This document shows positions 17,751 through 25,119 of a stretch of DNA of 64,000 nt, piece by piece. Location of the stretch: contig JAHEXY010000006.1 in the NCBI GenBank assembly GCA_023251875.1, positions 124,001 through 188,000 of the forward strand, given 5' to 3'. This DNA is from Bacteroidota bacterium (lineage in GTDB: Bacteria; Bacteroidota; Bacteroidia; JAHEXY01). The notes beneath the pieces are model-generated. The model did no database searches and was not told the DNA's origin. It worked only from the letters and a program-made list of their open reading frames with translations. The stretch's first letter is position 1. Each line of letters begins with the position of its first letter. Position numbers and translations under genes: made by a program.

Positions 17751-19426
17751 TGCTTAAGTACTTTTTTGATAAACGATTTCTTTTCAGTTCGCAGCTTAAA
17801 AAAATAAATTCCATTTGCCAGATTTTTCAAATCAGGAATGAGCATGGGATTGTATGAATCTTTGTAAACGGTTTCTTGTCCGGTATAAACTCTTTTTCCA
17901 ATTTCATTTGTTATCTCAATATTTACATCTTGATTTGACGTAGAATAAAACCAAATATTCAATTTATCTTTAAATGGAACAGGAAATACTTTTAATAATT
18001 CGTCTTGATCATAATCTGTTATACTTACTCCTGTAAGTACAATATCAGCCATTGCCAGATTTGGAATACCATAACCAATATAATAGTCAGGATTGTTGTA
18101 TTGACTGGCACTTTGTTCAATAGCCAATTTAATTTCCATGTTGCTTAAATCAGGATGAGCCTGCCATAAACAGGTTGCAGCACCAGCCATAATGGGAGAA
18201 GAAAAAGATGTTCCACTTCCATTTTGAATACCTCCGCTTGGAGAAGCGATAGTTGCATTATATCCTTGAGTAGCTACATTGGGCTTAATTCTTCCATCAT
18301 AAGTAGGGCCAATAGAACTAAAACTCGCATAGTTTTTGTTTGCATCAACAGCTCCGAGTGTTAACACACTATCTCCATCAGCTGGTGCTGTAATATATTT
18401 CCATGAACTATTGCCTTCATTTCCTGCACTAGAAACAACAAGAACACCTTTACTAGCCAATATATCTGCAGCTTTTGTAATGGTTGAAGTATTGCCATCC
18501 ATATTGGCATAAGTAAGATTTAAAGATGAATTATCAAATTCAGAATAACCTAATGAAGAATTAATAACATCCGCACCCACACTATCTGCAAATTCAGCAG
18601 CAGCAGCCCAATTGTCTTCTTCAATAGGATTTTCAGTAGCGGCATCTTCTGAACGCAGTAACCAAAAACTTGCTTTGGGTGCAGTGCCTACAATTTGTCC
18701 GGGTAAATTGCCACCCATGGTAGAAAGAACTTCCATACCATGATTATCATCATCATAAACACTATCATTGCCCTCAACAAAATCCCATGTTCCTAGAATT
18801 TGATTATTGGCACGTAAACTATCAAACACAATTAATTTATCTGCATTCTTAAAACCGGCATCAAGTACTGCTATTACCATTCCTTTACCATCATATCCCA
18901 GGCTATGAAGTATATCTCCACTAATCATGGTAATTTGATTAGATGCTGAACCATAATTATAAGTAGATCCATTTGTAGATGCTGTTTCATTGTTTTCAAG
19001 CAATTGAAAAGTTTCTTTGGTAAATTTATTGTACTCATTTTTATCATAAGAAGTTTTAAACATGGCAACCGGACTAGCGCCTTTTACAAACGACAAATTT
19101 TTTATTTTACTTAAAATAGCAGTATCTGTAGTGTAAATAGTAACCGCATTAAACCATTTAGAGCGGTTCAATACTTTTGCGCCTTTATTGGTAATACTAT
19201 CAATATACCATGAGTTTACTGGTAAATCATTTTCCTGAATAGCAATATTTTGTTTTATTCTTCTATCAATTGCTCTTTGTGAAAGAAAAGCCGAAGGATT
19301 GCTAATACTATATGAAGAATTATTTTTATCAGTAAATTCTATCCAATATTTAGAAAATGTTTGCGCATGAAGGCTTAAAGCACTCCATAATGTAATTATG
19401 CAAAACAAACTGGATAAAAATCGCAT
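17747..19426 (-). CDS. Secreted subtilisin-like serine protease (S8) with T9SS sorting domain
   Basis: A 559-residue exported protease. Signal peptide at 1-21 ends HAQT. An inhibitor-like propeptide (about 25-150) contains KYWIEFTDK and RAIDRRIKQNI. The S8 catalytic domain has Asp in VIAVLDAGF (about 187), His in DDDNHGMEVLSTM (about 228), oxyanion-region NSSLGYS and SSAGNEG, and nucleophile Ser in GTSFSSPIMAGA (about 410). Residues about 480-559 are a T9SS C-terminal domain (KVFPVPFKDKLNIWF ... GIYFFKLRTEKKSFIKKVLKQ). The triad is complete, so it should be active outside the cell or on its surface. It is first in the transcript leading to DUF6913 and dapA. The homologue at 47660-49327 keeps the protease but not this CTD. 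Confidence 0.92.
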   Translation of the reverse strand: MRFLSSLFCIITLWSALSLHAQTFSKYWIEFTDKNNSSYSISNPSAFLSQRAIDRRIKQNIAIQENDLPVNSWYIDSITNKGAKVLNRSKWFNAVTIYTTDTAILSKIKNLSFVKGASPVAMFKTSYDKNEYNKFTKETFQLLENNETASTNGSTYNYGSASNQITMISGDILHSLGYDGKGMVIAVLDAGFKNADKLIVFDSLRANNQILGTWDFVEGNDSVYDDDNHGMEVLSTMGGNLPGQIVGTAPKASFWLLRSEDAATENPIEEDNWAAAAEFADSVGADVINSSLGYSEFDNSSLNLTYANMDGNTSTITKAADILASKGVLVVSSAGNEGNSSWKYITAPADGDSVLTLGAVDANKNYASFSSIGPTYDGRIKPNVATQGYNATIASPSGGIQNGSGTSFSSPIMAGAATCLWQAHPDLSNMEIKLAIEQSASQYNNPDYYIGYGIPNLAMADIVLTGVSITDYDQDELLKVFPVPFKDKLNIWFYSTSNQDVNIEITNEIGKRVYTGQETVYKDSYNPMLIPDLKNLANGIYFFKLRTEKKSFIKKVLKQ

Positions 19427-19471
19427 GATAAAAGATTGGGGCGACTAAGATACAAATAATTGGGTGCTATT

Positions 19472-20230
19472 TTAATCTCCGTAAGAAATTAATTTTTGTG
19501 TGCATCGCACCCCGTAAGTTACCCTTTCGGCTATAGGAACATTATAAACTGTATCGGAATAAAAATAAATCATTTGTTTATATACTAAACCAATATCTTT
19601 AGCATAAACAGCTTGGTATTGCTCATCGTTAATTTGAGTGAGAAATTCATGCCAAACAGTAACTGTATTATTATAAGAAGTTAGGCTATCTAAATCAAAC
19701 ATTTTATCTACCAAAGTATCTTTTACATCAATTGAAATATCTGAATCGTCATTATAAGTTTTTTTTCTTTCCAATATACTATAAATACTAAAATTATTAT
19801 ATGAATTTAAATCCCATTCCATGTTATTTTGCGGTGGAAAAATAAAGGATTCATACCTCACATCTTCTTCAATTTTTTCAACATGAGTTGCTGTTTTTGT
19901 AAGATACCATATATCAGAAATAGCCCATAAAGACGAATCTCCTTCACGTTTATATCTTTCAATTTTATAAGATAATCTTCCTTCGTTATCAGTAAATGTA
20001 TCAGCATAAATTTCTTTTGTTTGATAGGATATTGTGTAAACTGTATGATCATTGTCATCATAAACGGTAGAATCAACAGAGTAAACAAACCAAGAGCCTA
20101 AAGAAACAGGATAATAATCATAACCCATATCAGTTGATGAAGCATCATCACTTGAATCTTTTTTACAAGAATAGAAACTGATGAATAGAAGAATAAAAAG
20201 GCATTGATAAATATGATATTTTTTAATCAC
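19472..20230 (-). CDS. Lipoprotein of unknown function, tandem paralogue B
   Basis: A 252-residue predicted lipoprotein: a hydrophobic signal (about 8-21) ends in FYSC with Cys22 as the lipidation site, followed by KKDSSDD, the acidic stretch that Bacteroidota use for surface lipoprotein export. The mature part begins MGYDYYPVSLGSWFVYSVDST and contains EIYADTFTDNEGRLSYKIER and HVEKIEEDVRYESFI. It is mostly beta strand. It is a clear paralogue of the gene directly upstream (20223-20969), which it overlaps by 8 bp. No catalytic motif is visible; function unknown. The phrase YPVSLGSW.VYSVD is common at the start of Bacteroidota lipoproteins of this type. Confidence 0.8.
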   Translation of the reverse strand: MIKKYHIYQCLFILLFISFYSCKKDSSDDASSTDMGYDYYPVSLGSWFVYSVDSTVYDDNDHTVYTISYQTKEIYADTFTDNEGRLSYKIERYKREGDSSLWAISDIWYLTKTATHVEKIEEDVRYESFIFPPQNNMEWDLNSYNNFSIYSILERKKTYNDDSDISIDVKDTLVDKMFDLDSLTSYNNTVTVWHEFLTQINDEQYQAVYAKDIGLVYKQMIYFYSDTVYNVPIAERVTYGVRCTQKLISYGD

Positions 20231-20969
20231 CGTAAGAAATTAATTTTTGTGTAAAACTAACACCATAACTTACTCGTTCCTCAATTGGATCATCAGTAAT
20301 GTTGCTTGAATAATAATAAATCATTTGTTTATATACCATGCCAACATTTTTAGCATAAACAGCTTGGTATTGCTCATCACTAATTTGAGTAAGGTATTCA
20401 TGCGAAATAGTAACCGTATTGTTGTATGATGTAAGGCTATCTAATTCAAATGTTTCATTTACCAAAGTTTCCTTTACATCAATTCCAACAGCATCATCCT
20501 TTCTTTCCCAATTGGAGTATACATTATAATTATTATACAAATTCAAATTCCATTCTGTATTGTTTTGAACCGGAAAAATAAGTAATTCGTATCTAACGTC
20601 TTCTTCAATTTTTTCAACATGATTTGTTGTTTTTGTTACATACCATACATCTGAAATTGCCCACGAAGAAGAGTCTCCATCGCGTTTATAGCGTTCTATT
20701 TTATAGGATAATCTGCCTTCGTTATCAGTAAATGTATCGGCATAAATTTCTTTTATTTGATATGAAAGAGTGTATACACTATCAGTATAATCGTCATAAA
20801 CGGTTGAGTCAAGAGAATAAACATACCAAGAGCCAAGCGAAATAGGATAATAATCATAACCCATATCGCTAGAAAAAGAATCATCGCTTGAATCTTTTTT
20901 ACATGAATACAAACCCATCAAAAATAAAAATAGCAGCAGATATTTGATTCCGGGTTTTAGCATTATCAA
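20223..20969 (-). CDS. Lipoprotein of unknown function, tandem paralogue A
   Basis: A 248-residue predicted lipoprotein with signal at about 7-22 and lipobox GLYSC (Cys23), again followed by KKDSSDD. From MGYDYYPISLGSWYVYSLD onward it aligns with paralogue B along the whole length: IKEIYADTFTDNEGRLSYK is shared almost exactly, and the C-termini both end TQKLISYGD. The differences cluster between residues 145 and 175. The two genes overlap by 8 bp, so they arose by tandem duplication and are cotranslated. Function unknown; outer-membrane or surface location is inferred from the lipobox and acidic stretch. Confidence 0.8.
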   Translation of the reverse strand: MIMLKPGIKYLLLFLFLMGLYSCKKDSSDDSFSSDMGYDYYPISLGSWYVYSLDSTVYDDYTDSVYTLSYQIKEIYADTFTDNEGRLSYKIERYKRDGDSSSWAISDVWYVTKTTNHVEKIEEDVRYELLIFPVQNNTEWNLNLYNNYNVYSNWERKDDAVGIDVKETLVNETFELDSLTSYNNTVTISHEYLTQISDEQYQAVYAKNVGMVYKQMIYYYSSNITDDPIEERVSYGVSFTQKLISYGD

Positions 20970-21077
20970 GACAAAAATTAGATTTTTAGTACTACTTTAA
21001 GCGTATATTACGAAAAAAAATAAAAAAGGTTCGCTTTTAGGAATAATTTTTATTTTTACCAATAAAACCTCTATCAA

Positions 21078-22328
21078 ATGAATATGTTACTTAAATCAGC
21101 AAAAATTATTGATTCATCTTCTCCATTCAATCAAAAAGTAAAAGATATTCTTATCAAAGATGGGCAAATTGTTACCATTGCCGACAAAATAAAAGAAGAA
21201 AAAGATATAGCGGTTTTTACCAGAGAAAATTTACATGTTTCTATAGGCTGGTGTGATATGCATACCAATTTAAGAGACCCAGGTTTTGAACACAAAGAAA
21301 ATATTGAATCAGGAATATTAGCAGCAATTGCCGGTGGTTATACAGCTATAGCTTGTAGCCCTAATACATTACCTGTTATTCATTCAAAATCAGAAGTAGA
21401 ATATGTAATTAATAAAGCAAAAAATAGGGCTGTTGGTATTTTTCCAATTGGAGCCATTACTAAAAACTTAGAAGGAAAAGATTTAACCGAAATGCATGAC
21501 ATGCTGCAAGCCGGAGCTATTGCGTTTTCTGATGGTAAAAAAACCATTAAAAATACGGGTATGATAAAAATAGCCATGCAATATGCAAAAGGTATAAATA
21601 CATTACTCATTATTCATCCTGAAGATAAAGATTTAGCGCCTAGCGGAATGGTACATGAAGGTGTACACAGCACTCGATCAGGTTTAAGTGGAAGCCCTTC
21701 ATTAGCAGAAGAAATAATGGTTTCTAAAAATATTGAACTAGCAGCTCATTATGGTGTTAAAATTCATTTTTTAGCCGTTTCTACTTCTAAATCTGTTGAA
21801 TTAATTAGGGCGGCTAAAGCCAAAGGCATACAAATTACTGCAGGAGTAAATGCCTATAATTTATTGTTGGATGATTCAAATATTGAAACTTTCGATTCAA
21901 ATTACAAAGTAAATCCTCCATTAAGAACAAAAAGTGATATTGAAGCATTAATAAATGGATTAAAAGATGGTACTATTGATGTAATTAATTCTGATCATTC
22001 ACCGGAAGATGAAGAATCGAAAATTGTAGAGTTTGATCAAGCCAGATTTGGAATGATTGGGCTTGAAACAGCTTTTGCAGTCATCAATACGAGCTTAAAT
22101 AGTAAATTAAGTACAGAACAAATAATAGAAAAAATTGCTATTAACCCACGTAAAATATTGGGTATCCCCTCTCCTACTATTGCAGAAAAAAGCAAAGCTA
22201 ATTTAACCTTATTCGATCCTTCTTTTAAATGGACTTTCGGCTTAGCTGATATAAAATCAAAATCTAAAAATACTCCTTTTATAGGTACTGATTTTATTGG
22301 GAAAGCATTGGGGGTTATTAATTCTTAA
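21078..22328 (+). CDS. pyrC: Dihydroorotase-like amidohydrolase with altered metal motif
   Basis: A 416-residue member of the amidohydrolase superfamily, dihydroorotase class, which would form dihydroorotate in pyrimidine synthesis. The TIM-barrel start is DMHTNLRDPGFEHKENIESG (60-79). In a normal enzyme this reads DxHxHxR; here the second His is Asn64. The segments IIHPEDKDLA and SDHSPEDEE stand where the His ligand and the catalytic Asp are expected (the Asp at about 306 is kept). Flavobacterial pyrC-annotated proteins I recall have lost even more of these residues, so this belongs to that divergent branch. It may be a pseudo-dihydroorotase or use another metal arrangement. The gene is single, ends at a terminator (22374-22396), and ATG 21078 could be replaced by the ATG two codons later. 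Confidence 0.75.
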   Translation: MNMLLKSAKIIDSSSPFNQKVKDILIKDGQIVTIADKIKEEKDIAVFTRENLHVSIGWCDMHTNLRDPGFEHKENIESGILAAIAGGYTAIACSPNTLPVIHSKSEVEYVINKAKNRAVGIFPIGAITKNLEGKDLTEMHDMLQAGAIAFSDGKKTIKNTGMIKIAMQYAKGINTLLIIHPEDKDLAPSGMVHEGVHSTRSGLSGSPSLAEEIMVSKNIELAAHYGVKIHFLAVSTSKSVELIRAAKAKGIQITAGVNAYNLLLDDSNIETFDSNYKVNPPLRTKSDIEALINGLKDGTIDVINSDHSPEDEESKIVEFDQARFGMIGLETAFAVINTSLNSKLSTEQIIEKIAINPRKILGIPSPTIAEKSKANLTLFDPSFKWTFGLADIKSKSKNTPFIGTDFIGKALGVINS

Positions 22329-22373
22329 ATATCTTTTTCATCACTTCTTCGTATTTTATTATTCTTTAGGTTA

Positions 22374-22396
22374 GAGCTATTGATAGCTCGTTTTTG
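22374..22396 (+). terminator. Terminator after the dihydroorotase-like gene
   Basis: GAGCTA (22374-22379) and TAGCTC (22384-22389) form a 6-bp stem with a TTGA loop, followed by GTTTTTG. Short, but correctly placed 46 bp after the stop. Confidence 0.5.
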
Positions 22397-22408
22397 TATA
22401 TAAATGCG

Positions 22409-22416
22409 TAATTTTG
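22409..22416 (+). promoter_or_regulatory. Putative -7 box of dusB
   Basis: TAATTTTG fits TAnnTTTG and lies 36 bp before the dusB start. No TTG is at the right -33 distance. Confidence 0.4.
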
Positions 22417-22452
22417 CCGATCTAACAAGAAGTAAAATACCAAGCCATTCGC

Positions 22453-23490
22453 ATGCCATCAATAGGTAACATTACACTTCCAGAATTCCCTTTACTACTT
22501 GCCCCTATGGAGGATGTAAGTGATCCTCCATTTAGAGCAGTATGCAAAGACAAAGGAGCAGATTTAATGTATACGGAATTTATCAGCAGTGAAGGCTTAA
22601 TCAGAGATGCTATAAAGAGCCGTAAGAAGTTAGATATTTTTGATTATGAAAAACCAATAGGCATACAAATTTTTGGTGGAGATGAAGATAGCTTAGCAAT
22701 GGCTGCCAAAATTGTAGATGCAACCAATCCTGATTTATTAGATATTAATTTTGGATGCCCTGTAAAAAAAGTTGCTTTAAGAGGTGCCGGAGCCGGTGTG
22801 CTAAAAGATGTTGATTTAATGGTTAAATTAACTTCGGCAGTAGTTAAATCAACTTCATTACCAGTAACAGTAAAAACAAGATTAGGTTGGGATGATCATT
22901 CACTCAATATAGAAGAAGTAGCAGAACGTTTGCAAGATGTAGGAATTAAGGCGCTTGCTATTCATGGACGTACCCGTGCGCAAATGTATAAAGGAAGTGC
23001 CAATTGGGAATTAATAGGTAAGGTTAAAAGCAATCCCCGTATTACAATCCCCATTTTTGGCAATGGAGATATTGATAGTCCGCAAAAAGCATTGGAATAC
23101 AAAAACCGTTATGGTGTTGATGGCATCATGATTGGACGAGCTGCTATTGGCTATCCCTGGATATTTGATGAGATAAAACATTTTATGAAAACAGGAGAGT
23201 TACTCCCCCCTCCTACTATTGAAGATAGAATAGCCATTTGCAAAAAACATTTGTATAAATCATTTGAATGGAAAGGTCCTGTAATTGGAATCTTTGAAAT
23301 GCGGAGGCATTACGCCAATTATTTAAAAGGTTTACCGGATATTAAAGAGTTTCGACTCAAATTAGTTACACTTAATACAGTGGAAGAAATTGATGCTGTA
23401 TTGGATGAAATTGCTATAAAATATGCCGGATACGAATTTAAAAAAACACCCATTCAGTTGATCGATTACCATGAAAAATGTCCTTTGTAA
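22453..23490 (+). CDS. dusB: tRNA-dihydrouridine synthase (DusB type)
   Basis: A 345-residue FMN-dependent enzyme that reduces specific uridines in the tRNA D loop. LLLAPMEDVSDPPFRAVCKDKGA opens the TIM barrel (about 14-36). IQIFGGDEDSLAMAA and DINFGCPVKKVALRGAGAG (about 96-114, catalytic Cys in NFGCP) follow. VTVKTRLGWDD, AIHGRTRAQMYKGSANW and IFGNGDIDSP line the FMN site. The C-terminal helical tRNA-binding domain has EMRRHYANYLKGLPDIKEFR, the form usual in Bacteroidota DusB. All key motifs are present. Its TAA is immediately followed (0 bp) by the stop codon of the convergent gene at 23491, so no room exists for a terminator of either. Confidence 0.92.
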   Translation: MPSIGNITLPEFPLLLAPMEDVSDPPFRAVCKDKGADLMYTEFISSEGLIRDAIKSRKKLDIFDYEKPIGIQIFGGDEDSLAMAAKIVDATNPDLLDINFGCPVKKVALRGAGAGVLKDVDLMVKLTSAVVKSTSLPVTVKTRLGWDDHSLNIEEVAERLQDVGIKALAIHGRTRAQMYKGSANWELIGKVKSNPRITIPIFGNGDIDSPQKALEYKNRYGVDGIMIGRAAIGYPWIFDEIKHFMKTGELLPPPTIEDRIAICKKHLYKSFEWKGPVIGIFEMRRHYANYLKGLPDIKEFRLKLVTLNTVEEIDAVLDEIAIKYAGYEFKKTPIQLIDYHEKCPL

Positions 23491-24930
23491 TTAAATGCTA
23501 TTCTTAGGCATTAAATCTCTTTCTGCTATTTTTCTTAGCAACCATGTTACATCAGCTAAAGGTTTTGTGCTAGTAATACTATTTTGTAAAGTATTTCTAT
23601 TTCCTTTTTTAGAAAGATCATTGTTGCATATTTCTTCAACTAATTTTAAAAAATTTAAATACGCCATACGTTGGTACTCCGAAATCAGTTTATTCTTTTT
23701 AATAAATGTGGTAAATGAGGCAATACAAGCAAATAATGCATCATGATCATTCTTTTCATAAAAAGTTTTAACTAAAAGATTTTTCGAATCGAGCTGGTAA
23801 TACAAATCGGTAAACTCCACTTGTTGTAGCTGTTTTAATACAGAAGAATAGTGTTTGTTATAAAAGGCAAAATAGGCGCTGTTAAATAAATAAGCATTTT
23901 CTCTTTCATCAGCATTTAATTTGTTTTTGTATGCCTCAATAAAATTGCCTATCCATTCTGCATGATCAAGCCTTAAGCCAACCACCACAATATTCTTATA
24001 ATCCCATTGAGAAAGTGCTCCATCTGTTAATATTATTGCTGACTCAAGTAATACTTGATAGATGTGGAAAAGCTCTGCTAAAAAAATTGATTTTCCCAGG
24101 TTTATTCTTTTAATACAATAGTTTTGAGCAAAAGCATACATATCCCGCAATTCCACTTTAGTAAAAATACCATGATTTTGATCTAGGGTTTCTTTTAGAG
24201 CAAAAAAATGTTTTTCATTTTCTCCATCCGTTAATGTTAATAGAATTTGATAATAAATGGCAATAGCCGGGATGTGCTCGTATGATTTTTTTTCTAGATG
24301 TAGTAATACTTCATTAAGCATTGAAATGTCGTATTCTACAGCAATAACATTTTGTCTGTTTAAAATTTCGCAGCAATATTTTAGTTTGGTTGATAAATAA
24401 TACCAATCTAAATTATCACTCATCATTTGCAAACTTTCATCAATTTCTCTGTTTTTAATTTTGCTGTTAAATGAGTGTATGCTTGCATTAATAAGGTGTT
24501 GGTGAAAATAGAAATCAGCATCTTTTAATTCAATTGTTTTTAAATTTTCTTCTTCGCTTTTTTGTTTGCTTAAAAAATATTTATCAAGATTTCTTTTGTT
24601 ATATGAACGAAGCAAGAGAGTAGTTTTATAAGTGCTTTCTTTTTCTAATTCGGTGTAAATAAGAAATTCTTCCAGTAATTTTGAAGTATCAGATAAAACG
24701 TATCTTAATTTTTTATTGTCATACTTTTCTTTTGGATAAATTTTTTTGAATAGGCTTTCTTCTATAAGATTGCGTGAATCATAACTTGGATGATATTTTT
24801 TAATTATCTCAACTAATACAACCAAATCTTTTCTTTTATTAAAGAAACTTGATTTAACGTACCTCTCAAACCAATGAAATTCTTCACCGCTTAAGGTTTT
24901 TAACAAAGAAAAGAGCTTGTTTTCGGTCAT
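23491..24930 (-). CDS. Large helical (TPR-like) cytoplasmic protein of unknown function
   Basis: A 479-residue protein without signal or membrane segments. It is predicted almost wholly helical by composition (long K/E/L/Y stretches without prolines), in the manner of degenerate TPR repeats. The N-terminus MTENKLFSLLKTLSGEEFHW followed by FERYVKSSFFN resembles the start of the unlinked gene at 57255-58691 (SDKLIQIVKSLSSIEKGEFK). The two have nearly equal length (479 and 478), so I regard them as distant paralogues. I recall many such proteins in Bacteroidota but no assigned function. A role as a protein-interaction scaffold is a guess from the repeat-like architecture. Ends exactly where dusB ends. 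Confidence 0.65.
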   Translation of the reverse strand: MTENKLFSLLKTLSGEEFHWFERYVKSSFFNKRKDLVVLVEIIKKYHPSYDSRNLIEESLFKKIYPKEKYDNKKLRYVLSDTSKLLEEFLIYTELEKESTYKTTLLLRSYNKRNLDKYFLSKQKSEEENLKTIELKDADFYFHQHLINASIHSFNSKIKNREIDESLQMMSDNLDWYYLSTKLKYCCEILNRQNVIAVEYDISMLNEVLLHLEKKSYEHIPAIAIYYQILLTLTDGENEKHFFALKETLDQNHGIFTKVELRDMYAFAQNYCIKRINLGKSIFLAELFHIYQVLLESAIILTDGALSQWDYKNIVVVGLRLDHAEWIGNFIEAYKNKLNADERENAYLFNSAYFAFYNKHYSSVLKQLQQVEFTDLYYQLDSKNLLVKTFYEKNDHDALFACIASFTTFIKKNKLISEYQRMAYLNFLKLVEEICNNDLSKKGNRNTLQNSITSTKPLADVTWLLRKIAERDLMPKNSI

Positions 24931-25119
24931 ATTATTTCGACAAGTATTATTTTGTAATTACCTGTATTTTAGTTTATTATATTGATAAATAAATAAGAAA
25001 TAGCGATAATAGTTTCGGCAAATTAGATAAAAAGCTTTTGATTCGGAAGCTTTATTGATCGAAATTTGAATTCATGATCATAAAACAACAAAAATTCATA
25101 AATTAAAAAACTTAAAAAC

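Noticed and set aside
25031-25053. AAAGCTT/AAGCTTT inverted repeat before the propeller gene
   Set aside because: Only 7 bp with AT-rich arms, easily expected by chance in this DNA.
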